Positions 1 through 4,553 of a stretch of DNA of 6,260 nucleotides are shown here, in pieces (within the stretch, counting starts at the first letter, position 1; each line of letters begins with the position of its first letter). The stretch spans positions 1-6,260 of the forward strand of contig DRHE01000354.1 in assembly GCA_011049745.1 (NCBI GenBank), read 5' to 3'. Under the pieces are notes generated by a model, which was given only the letters and a program-made list of their open reading frames with translations, was not told the DNA's origin and did not search any database. This stretch comes from Spirochaetales bacterium (GTDB lineage: Bacteria > Spirochaetota > Spirochaetia > SZUA-6 > DRHE01). The position numbers and the translations under genes are program-made.

Positions 1-1099
1 CTCTTTTACCCTTGAAAAACCGGAAACTGAAATCCTCTATCCTGTATTCTCTATTCTCTTCGATGACTATAAGATAACCCTTTTTATAGTGACAAACAAC
101 ATCCCTCTCCAGAAAAAGGTACCGCCCCTTATGCAGCAGCCGAATCCCGTAACCCTTAAGTATTACCCGTTTTCCATGAAGAAACTCATCGGAAAGAACT
201 TTTGAGAAAAAACGATATGGAACTCTCTTCTCCTCATCGCTGATCAGTCTGTTATGCAGCTGAAAAAGGGTGTAGATTCTGAGCACTCCGTGACAGCTTA
301 AGAATTCCTCGAAATCCAGACGAAACCCTCCTGAAACTTCCTGCCACACCAGCCTGGAAGCTTCTTCATCAACCAGGCTTTTTACCTCCCTCATCTTTTC
401 TGACAGTGAATTGAGACTCTGCCGGAACCCCGGAAAGATTTCACTGATAACCGGAATAAGTCTATGGCGAACCTTATTTCTCAGGTACTCTTCACTCTGG
501 TTGGTTGAATCAATCCTGAAGTCGATTTTGCGCAACCCCAAATACTGCAACACCTCATCCCGTGAGCAGAAGAATATTGGTCTTATTATCTTCCCTCTGC
601 GGCGGGGAATACCGGTAAGCCCGGAAAAATCCGAACCCTGAAAAAATCTCATAATCAGGGTTTCCAGATGGTCATTTGCAGTATGTCCCAGGGCAATATG
701 CCTGCAGCCTGCATGCTCAGCACACCGGTAGAGAAACTCATACCGTTTCCGCCTGGCAATATCTTCAAGGCTTTGTCCGGAGTTCCTGGCTAAAGCCCGC
801 AGCTCACCGGGGGGTATTCTCTCAATTCTCAATTTAACAGACAAGGCACGGCAGGTGCTGATAATAAAATCAATTTCTCTATCGATCTCCTCGCCACGGC
901 GAATACCATGATCGACATAGAGACAACTGAGGGCAAGCGGAAAATCGGTTCGAAGATCCTTAAGGATATAGAGGAGCGCGGTAGAGTCGGGGCCTCCGGA
1001 AAATGCAATTAATAATTTTGCTCCCCTCTCGATATCCTCGCTTTGCAGATAGCGTAATACTTTTCGCTCAATTTCACCTTTCTTTTCTATTGAGGTCAT
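1..1099 (-). CDS. tilS: tRNA(Ile)-lysidine synthetase TilS (3' end cut by window edge)
   Basis: TilS is a cytoplasmic enzyme that uses ATP and lysine to change C34 of the CAU-anticodon tRNA-Ile to lysidine, so that it reads AUA rather than AUG. I translated 366 residues in one open frame without a stop. The PP-loop SGGPDS is at residues 34-39, YVDHGIR at 61-67, GHTANDHLET at 138-147, and the family signature DSTN...LRNKVRHRLIP at 197-215. The C-terminal substrate-binding region begins within the window and runs past base 1; about 50-100 residues are probably missing. The start is well fixed: an in-frame TGA at 1100-1102 lies immediately before the ATG at 1097-1099, and an AAGG ribosome-binding site lies about 7 bases upstream. 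The start lies inside the end of pth (26-bp overlap), which suggests translational coupling. ftsH would be the expected next gene, by analogy with Borrelia and Bacillus. Confidence 0.96.
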   Translation of the reverse strand, partial: MTSIEKKGEIERKVLRYLQSEDIERGAKLLIAFSGGPDSTALLYILKDLRTDFPLALSCLYVDHGIRRGEEIDREIDFIISTCRALSVKLRIERIPPGELRALARNSGQSLEDIARRKRYEFLYRCAEHAGCRHIALGHTANDHLETLIMRFFQGSDFSGLTGIPRRRGKIIRPIFFCSRDEVLQYLGLRKIDFRIDSTNQSEEYLRNKVRHRLIPVISEIFPGFRQSLNSLSEKMREVKSLVDEEASRLVWQEVSGGFRLDFEEFLSCHGVLRIYTLFQLHNRLISDEEKRVPYRFFSKVLSDEFLHGKRVILKGYGIRLLHKGRYLFLERDVVCHYKKGYLIVIEENREYRIEDFSFRFFKGKR

Positions 1100-1646
1100 T
1101 CATTACCTTTTCCGGTTCCTCTTCAAGAAGGCATAAAATACTCTCTGCAGAACGGACTATGGCCTCATCGAGTATTAACGCCTCCTTCTTACGGGGAGCG
1201 GTGAGCACATAGTCCTCAATCCTGCCCTGCACTTTGGGGCGTCCGATGCCTATGGCGAGACGCAAGAATTCATTCGAACCAAGATGTTCAATAATTGAGG
1301 TCAGGCCTTTATGCCCCGCAGCGGAACCTTTTTTCTTGAGCCGGCAAATTCCGGGGGGAAGGTCCAGAGTATCGTAAACAACCAGCAGCTCATTGATGGA
1401 TAAAGAAGTTCTCTTCAGTAATTCATTGATGATCACTCCCGATCTGTTCATATAGGCAAGAGGCTTTACCAGGTATAACTTCTCGTTTAAAGCGGGTGTA
1501 ATATTCCCGGCAATCAAATACCTCTTAAACGGTGATCTTTTAAATCTAATCCCCAATTGCCTGGCTATCAGGTCGACCACTTTAAAGCCCACATTATGGC
1601 GGGTATCCGCATATACGGTCCCCGGGTTTCCCAGGCCGATAACCAT
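1074..1646 (-). CDS. pth: Peptidyl-tRNA hydrolase (Pth)
   Basis: Pth cleaves the ester bond of peptidyl-tRNAs that drop off the ribosome, recycling tRNA in the cytoplasm. From the ATG at 1644-1646 it is 190 residues, normal for bacterial Pth. GLGNPG is at residues 4-9 (catalytic-site Asn7), TRHNVGF at 15-21 (catalytic His17), YMN at 65-67 (Asn67), and YDTLDLPPG at 91-99 (Asp92, equivalent to E. coli Asp93). The motif usually written GGHNGL is AGHKGL here, so the Asn equivalent to E. coli N114 is Lys, and the usual KPxTYMN is KPLAYMN. It follows rplY by 12 bases when the ATG is used. The start is uncertain: the good ribosome-binding site GAGGAG (1662-1667, inside the last rplY codons) is 15 bases from this ATG but 6 bases from an in-frame CTG at 1653-1655. 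That CTG would add three residues and complete the first beta strand. Its 3' end overlaps tilS. Confidence 0.96.
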   Translation of the reverse strand: MVIGLGNPGTVYADTRHNVGFKVVDLIARQLGIRFKRSPFKRYLIAGNITPALNEKLYLVKPLAYMNRSGVIINELLKRTSLSINELLVVYDTLDLPPGICRLKKKGSAAGHKGLTSIIEHLGSNEFLRLAIGIGRPKVQGRIEDYVLTAPRKKEALILDEAIVRSAESILCLLEEEPEKVMNDLNRKER

Positions 1647-1658
1647 CAGTGTCAGATA

Positions 1659-2297
1659 CTACTCCTCAGAGGATTCAGCCTCTTCCTCTTCTTCAAGTAC
1701 TCCTTCTCCTTCTTCCTCTTCCTCCTCTACAACTTCGGCAACTTCTTCAACGCGTCTGTGCTCAACAATGCAAATCACCTGATCCTGAGAAGTTATAATG
1801 CGCACTCCTGACAGTGGTTCGATATCCCGAACATGAATAGAATCTCCCACTTCTAAGGCCGAAATATCAATCAAAATCTCCTTCGGCAGATCTTTGGGAA
1901 GACATTCGACCTCCAGTTCATGCATCAGAGTCTCTAATACACCTCCTTCTTTTACACCAATTGAAGTACCTTTTAAATGCACCGGAGCATTGGTTCGGAG
2001 AATTTTCCCTCTCTCAATCTCATAGAAATCGATATGCTGTACTCTACCGGTTATAATGTTTTCCTGATAATCCTTTATCAGGACATTATGCACACTGGAG
2101 TCACTCTTTAAATTGATAATTATGCTCTCTGAGATAACTGGAAACTTAGTATTAAACTCATGCTCATCAATAATTATCCCTTGACTATCAGTTTTACCGT
2201 AAATAACGGCAGGAATCTTTCCCTCTCTGCGCAGCCGGCGATTTTCCCGCTTTGTATTTTTACTTTTCAGTAAAATTGTAAGTGTTTTTTCCTCCAT
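1659..2297 (-). CDS. rplY: 50S ribosomal protein L25 / general stress protein CTC
   Basis: L25 of the long CTC/TL5 type binds 5S rRNA in the large ribosomal subunit. The protein is 212 residues. The N-terminal L25 domain covers roughly residues 1-92 and includes RRLRREGKIPAVIYG at 20-34. The C-terminal TL5-type beta domain covers about 98-182, with LPKDLPKEILIDISAL at 133-148. A nearly pure Glu tail follows at 184-212. I chose the ATG at 2295-2297 because the ribosome-binding site AAGGAG (2304-2309) is 6 bases upstream. The open frame continues further upstream to 2471, but that extension runs through the tRNA gene and the end of spoVG, so it is not coding. Only 23 bases separate the tRNA 3' end from this start, so tRNA 3' processing would generate the 5' end of the rplY message. 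The C-terminal tail is encoded by a long purine-rich stretch at 1662-1750. Confidence 0.96.
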   Translation of the reverse strand: MEEKTLTILLKSKNTKRENRRLRREGKIPAVIYGKTDSQGIIIDEHEFNTKFPVISESIIINLKSDSSVHNVLIKDYQENIITGRVQHIDFYEIERGKILRTNAPVHLKGTSIGVKEGGVLETLMHELEVECLPKDLPKEILIDISALEVGDSIHVRDIEPLSGVRIITSQDQVICIVEHRRVEEVAEVVEEEEEEGEGVLEEEEEAESSEE

Positions 2298-2303
2298 TAA
2301 AAT

Positions 2304-2309
2304 CTCCTT
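2304..2309 (-). promoter_or_regulatory. Ribosome-binding site of rplY
   Basis: AAGGAG on the minus strand, 6 bases before the ATG at 2297. It decides the rplY start against the longer open frame that reads through the tRNA gene. Confidence 0.85.
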
Positions 2310-2320
2310 CTTTGTAATTA

Positions 2321-2392
2321 CTGGGACGGCAGGATTCGAACCTGCGCATGCCGATACCAAAAACCGGTGGCTTACCACTTGCCAACGTCCCA
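2321..2392 (-). tRNA. tRNA-Gln (anticodon UUG)
   Basis: A complete cloverleaf can be folded by hand. The acceptor stem is TGGGACG/CGTCCCA (7 of 7 pairs). The D arm is GGC-AAGTGGTAA-GCC. The anticodon stem CCGGT/ATCGG contains one G-T pair, with loop TTTTGGT giving anticodon TTG at 2358-2360, which decodes CAA. The variable loop is CATGC, and the T arm is GCAGG-TTCGAAT-CCTGC with the standard TTCGAAT loop. The discriminator base is G at 2321. CCA is not encoded, so it must be added by a CCA-adding enzyme. The T1-A72 first pair and the GGCAAGTGGTAAGCC D arm are typical of bacterial tRNA-Gln. The gene lies 26 bases after the spoVG stop and 23 bases before rplY on the same strand. I see no promoter or terminator of its own, so it is probably cut from the polycistronic transcript by RNase P and 3'-end nucleases. 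Confidence 0.96.
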
Positions 2393-2418
2393 ATTTTTTA
2401 TTTGTACTTTTTATAATT

Positions 2419-2700
2419 TTATTCTTCTGCTGCAGATTGCTCATTTTGAGTAATTTTTTCAAACTCCTCAATAATCTCTTTCTGCATCATCTGTCTAAAT
2501 GAGGAATTTATCGGATGAGCGACATCCTTATACTCTCCTGATTTTGTTCTTCGGCTGGGCATCGCAATGAACATTCCCGACTGTCCGGTTATTATCTTAA
2601 GATTATGTACAACGAAACAGTCGTCAAAGGTAACTGTCACATAAGCCTTGAGTTTACCGCCGGTAGTCACCTCTTTAATCCTGATGTCTGTGATTTCCAT
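2419..2700 (-). CDS. spoVG: SpoVG family nucleic-acid-binding regulator
   Basis: SpoVG is a small site-specific DNA- and RNA-binding protein. It was named for a Bacillus sporulation phenotype but is also studied as a regulator in Borrelia, Staphylococcus and Listeria. The 93-residue product is full length. It begins [10 protein letters not shown] and has the hallmark segment [18 protein letters not shown] at residues 47-64, followed by the C-terminal helix (66-84) that carries much of the nucleic-acid contact in studied homologues. The tail ends with a few acidic residues. The start is supported by a near-perfect Shine-Dalgarno AGGAGGTGA (2704-2712) just upstream of the ATG, the strongest in the window. 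It lies 37 bases after ispE and before tRNA-Gln. The tandem order spoVG, rplY, pth is shared with Borrelia and, with insertions, with Bacillus. Its regulatory targets here cannot be read from the sequence. Confidence 0.97.
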   Translation of the reverse strand: MEITDIRIKEVTTGGKLKAYVTVTFDDCFVVHNLKIITGQSGMFIAMPSRRTKSGEYKDVAHPINSSFRQMMQKEIIEEFEKITQNEQSAAEE

Positions 2701-2737
2701 GCCTCACCTCCTGCCAGAACTCAACATTTTTCAAGGA

Positions 2738-3634
2738 CTACATATATTTTAATATGCCAACAGGTATTTTATCAAGAGCATGAATATTTTTAACCAGGGT
2801 ATAACAACTGGTAAGTATACTTTCGGCTCTTTTTGCCGTGGAGTGCCGGTCAAAGATAGCAAAGACCGTCGGACCGCTTCCGGAAAGACCGCTATACAAA
2901 GCGCCTAACTCTTTCAATTCTTTCCTCAAGCGGCTGATTTGCGGGAAACGTCCTTCTATAGCAGCGGTAAAAGTATTTTCCAGTTTCCACCTGTTAACCG
3001 GATTATACCGGTACATTTTAATAATTTTACCGGCATTCACTCCTGATTCAAAGGTACCAGGATTAATAAGTTTCTTTATGTTGAGCCAGCGGTAAGCCGC
3101 AGCCGTATTTATCTTAAAACCAGGGTAGATAATGACCAGATTAATATCCGTTCGCGGCACCAGCGGTTGTATTTGATCTCCCCTGCCGCCGATGCAGGCA
3201 GCCGGCGCCGCCAAAAAAAATGGCACATCACTACCCAGAGCAAGTCCGAGCTTGATTAACTGATCAGGTCTTAAAGGATTTTTACAGAGAGTATTCAGAA
3301 CTGATAGAGTAGTTGCTCCATCACTGGAACCGCCACCTAATCCAGCGCCTGCCGGTATCCTTTTTTCAACGATAATTCTCCACCCATGGTTAATACCGGT
3401 TTCTCTGCGGAATATTTCCACTGCTTGAAATATCAGATTCTCCCGCGCAGAACAATCGAAGTTCCCTTCCAGCTGCAGCGCGTTTTTCTTTTTCAAAGAA
3501 CAAATATTTAGAGTATCGTAGAGCGAAACCATCTGGAATAGAGATAATATCTCATGATATCCATCCGGCCGCCTGCCGAGCACCTTCAGGTATAGATTAA
3601 CCTTAGCCGGCGCCAGGCAACTAAGCTCATCCAT
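2738..3634 (-). CDS. ispE: 4-diphosphocytidyl-2-C-methyl-D-erythritol kinase (IspE)
   Basis: IspE is a GHMP-family kinase that phosphorylates CDP-methylerythritol at the 2-position using ATP, in the MEP pathway to isopentenyl diphosphate. The protein is 298 residues, typical for the family. Substrate-binding APAKVNLYLKV is at residues 8-18 with Lys11. DGYHEI is at 24-29. The glycine-rich ATP loop PAGAGLGGGSSDGA is at 94-107. The catalytic-Asp motif GSDVPFF is at 134-140 with Asp136. The C-terminal GHMP motif GLSGSGPTVF is at 249-258. The presence of IspE means the organism makes isoprenoids by the MEP route rather than the mevalonate route used by Borrelia. The ATG at 3632-3634 lacks a clear Shine-Dalgarno. 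It is the first gene of its strand cluster after a 245-bp non-coding gap with a good -10 box, so it is probably the promoter-proximal gene of the ispE-spoVG-tRNA-rplY-pth-tilS unit. Confidence 0.96.
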   Translation of the reverse strand: MDELSCLAPAKVNLYLKVLGRRPDGYHEILSLFQMVSLYDTLNICSLKKKNALQLEGNFDCSARENLIFQAVEIFRRETGINHGWRIIVEKRIPAGAGLGGGSSDGATTLSVLNTLCKNPLRPDQLIKLGLALGSDVPFFLAAPAACIGGRGDQIQPLVPRTDINLVIIYPGFKINTAAAYRWLNIKKLINPGTFESGVNAGKIIKMYRYNPVNRWKLENTFTAAIEGRFPQISRLRKELKELGALYSGLSGSGPTVFAIFDRHSTAKRAESILTSCYTLVKNIHALDKIPVGILKYM

Positions 3635-3661
3635 CTGTCAGGTATAGTATCCAAAATAAGG

Positions 3662-3690
3662 ATTATATGCAACCACTAACTGACAAACAG
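3662..3690 (-). promoter_or_regulatory. Candidate promoter of the ispE cluster
   Basis: A consensus -10 box TATAAT lies at 3662-3667 on the minus strand, which would give a transcript start near 3655 and an untranslated leader of about 20 bases. The hexamer 17 bases upstream is CTGTTT (3685-3690), a poor match to TTGACA, so the -35 assignment is weak. A TTGTCA lies nearer, but its 13-base spacing is too short. A second, weaker pair, TTGCAT with TACTAT at 17-base spacing, lies slightly closer to the gene and would give an almost leaderless message. Confidence 0.5.
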
Positions 3691-3756
3691 AGCATGACCC
3701 CAGGGTGTCGTGTGCCCGTTGTGTACCGTTATGGGCAACTACTCAATAATTTTACT

Positions 3757-3782
3757 AAAATCTTGGTAAAAAACAAGATTTT
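3757..3782. repeat. AT-rich inverted repeat (hairpin, possible weak terminator or operator)
   Basis: Nine-base perfect arms, AAAATCTTG (3757-3765) and CAAGATTTT (3774-3782), flank an eight-base loop GTAAAAAA. On the plus strand the right arm continues into two more T residues. A shorter overlapping dyad, TTTAC (3751-3755) with GTAAA (3766-3770), uses part of the same bases. The stem has only three G-C pairs, so it would be a weak terminator. It lies where transcription coming through from rsfS would have to stop before ispE, or where a repressor could act on both divergent promoters. Confidence 0.5.
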
Positions 3783-3807
3783 TTACGCAGTATTTCATAA
3801 AAACTAG

Positions 3808-3837
3808 TTGACACAAAGTTATTGAAGAACTTAGATT
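3808..3837 (+). promoter_or_regulatory. Candidate promoter of the acidic-protein gene
   Basis: A perfect -35 hexamer TTGACA (3808-3813) is followed, after 18 bases, by TAGATT (3832-3837), a four-of-six match to the -10 consensus. At 17 bases the hexamer is TTAGAT (three of six). A transcript start near 3844 would leave a leader of about 36 bases. This placement directly upstream of the plus-strand open frame supports that frame being a real gene. Confidence 0.55.
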
Positions 3838-3879
3838 TAAGCTGGAAACAATATAGAGAGAAAGGATTGATAGGAAGGC

Positions 3880-4218
3880 ATGTTACCAGGTTTCTACGAT
3901 GAGCTGATTACCACAGAGAATATTAATTTGGCTCCAAATTACCGGCCGTTTCTCCAGGCAATCGATAACAACACCGGCAATAATGATGAAGATGAGCTCT
4001 ATGACGACGATTTTGATGAAGACTATGAAGAAGATGACTTCGAAGACTATGATGAAGATGACTATGACGATGATTTAGACGATGATGATGAAGAGGAAGA
4101 TGCTTTCGATGACGATGAAGATGAGGATGAAAAGAAAGATGATGATGATGAAAAAGATGCTTTTGACGACGATTACGACCTCGACGATGACCTGGACTAC
4201 GACGATTTTGATGACTGA
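3880..4218 (+). CDS. Hyperacidic low-complexity protein, function unknown
   Basis: I do not recognise this 112-residue protein. Residues 1-35 are ordinary (MLPGFYDELITTENINLAPN..., no signal peptide or membrane segment). Residues 36-112 are a low-complexity acidic tail: 57 of 77 are Asp or Glu, with only three Lys. In the first part of the tail single Tyr, Phe or Leu residues recur every 3-5 positions (41, 45, 49, 54, 57, 62, 66). The product is expected to be soluble and disordered. It is probably a real gene: it has a TTGACA promoter candidate, AGGAAGG (3872-3878) just before the ATG, and its Asp, Glu, Tyr and Phe codons alternate freely between synonymous forms, as expected if the acidic protein is what is kept. 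It is the only plus-strand gene here. Its last 22 bases overlap the end of rsfS on the opposite strand. DNA mimicry, histone-chaperone-like binding or cation binding are possible roles, but these are guesses from composition. Confidence 0.72.
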   Translation: MLPGFYDELITTENINLAPNYRPFLQAIDNNTGNNDEDELYDDDFDEDYEEDDFEDYDEDDYDDDLDDDDEEEDAFDDDEDEDEKKDDDDEKDAFDDDYDLDDDLDYDDFDD

Positions 4219-4553
4219 TAGATAAGGCTCGAATTAAACCAAAGCTTTTCAAGTTCATAGAAAGAACGCATTTCTTTATCCATCAAATGCACAACAAACT
4301 CTCCGCAATCTATAAGTACCCATCCCGAGTCATCAACGTTTTTATGCCTATTGAGCGTTTCAATATGATTCACCGCAAAGAAATCAGCTAATCTACGCAC
4401 CAGTCCCTTCAAGTGAAGCTGACTGCGCACTGTAGTAATAATGAAAAAATCGGTCCAGCTATTAGCCACATTTAATACAGTAGTATCTTCAGCCTTATGC
4501 TCGTCTAAAAGCCGGGCAACGGCAAGAACGTTATTCTTTACAGAATCTTCCAT
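4197..4553 (-). CDS. rsfS: Ribosomal silencing factor RsfS (Iojap/RsfA family)
   Basis: RsfS binds ribosomal protein L14 (uL14) on the 50S subunit and blocks joining with 30S, lowering translation when nutrients are short. The 118-residue product has the family pattern: NSWTDFFIITT at residues 31-41, SQLHLKGLVRRL at 44-55, DDSGWVLIDCGEFVVHL at 74-90, and the C-terminal signature FYELEKLW at 98-105. I chose the ATG at 4551-4553 over a TTG one codon earlier because AAAGGA lies five bases upstream of it. The start overlaps the LCP gene by 23 bases, implying coupled translation. The last residues (YQSSKSS) are Ser/Lys-rich, extend past the conserved domain, and are written antisense to the acidic gene's Asp codons. 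This suggests the present stop lies inside once-separate neighbouring sequence. Linkage of rsfS with nadD is common across bacteria. Confidence 0.95.
   Translation of the reverse strand: MEDSVKNNVLAVARLLDEHKAEDTTVLNVANSWTDFFIITTVRSQLHLKGLVRRLADFFAVNHIETLNRHKNVDDSGWVLIDCGEFVVHLMDKEMRSFYELEKLWFNSSLIYQSSKSS

Larger units (their letters stand above)
3635..3879. other. Intergenic region between divergent ispE and the acidic-protein gene
   Basis: This 245-base gap is the only non-coding stretch of note. It holds the ispE promoter candidate on the left, the plus-strand promoter candidate on the right, and between them an AT-rich inverted repeat. Around 3713-3737 there is a short TGCCC/GGGCA inverted pair separated by 15 bases. 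I see no open frame, RNA gene or recognisable riboswitch in it. Its position and two outward promoters make it the natural control region for both flanking genes. Confidence 0.6.

Noticed and set aside
411..641. Plus-strand open frame of 76 codons
   Set aside because: It is antisense to tilS, whose motifs run unbroken through the region, and it resembles no protein I know.
1003..1212. Plus-strand open frame of 69 codons
   Set aside because: It is antisense to the tilS start and pth end, both of which have clear family motifs.
1557..1811. Plus-strand open frame with a Phe/Leu-rich segment resembling a membrane helix
   Set aside because: The hydrophobic run is the complement of the Glu codons in the L25 tail, not an independent gene.
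2298..2471. N-terminal extension of L25 by 58 residues
   Set aside because: It reads through the tRNA-Gln gene and the end of spoVG. A good ribosome-binding site and the L25 domain begin at the ATG at 2297.
2838..3095. Plus-strand open frame of 85 codons, and a similar one at 2605-2793
   Set aside because: Both are antisense to clear ispE or spoVG coding sequence and have no ribosome-binding site of note.
3636..3685. TGTCAG (3636-3641) and CTGACA (3680-3685) as an operator pair around the ispE -10 box
   Set aside because: Six-base arms 38 bases apart can easily occur by chance, and nothing else supports it.
3713..3737. TGCCC/GGGCA inverted pair as a terminator or riboswitch stem
   Set aside because: It has only five pairs with a 15-base loop and no U-run, so it is too weak to call.
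3923..4258. Minus-strand open frame encoding a His/Arg-rich protein
   Set aside because: It is antisense to the acidic gene, its composition is a by-product of Asp/Glu codons, and it overlaps the rsfS 3' end. The codon variation supports the plus frame.
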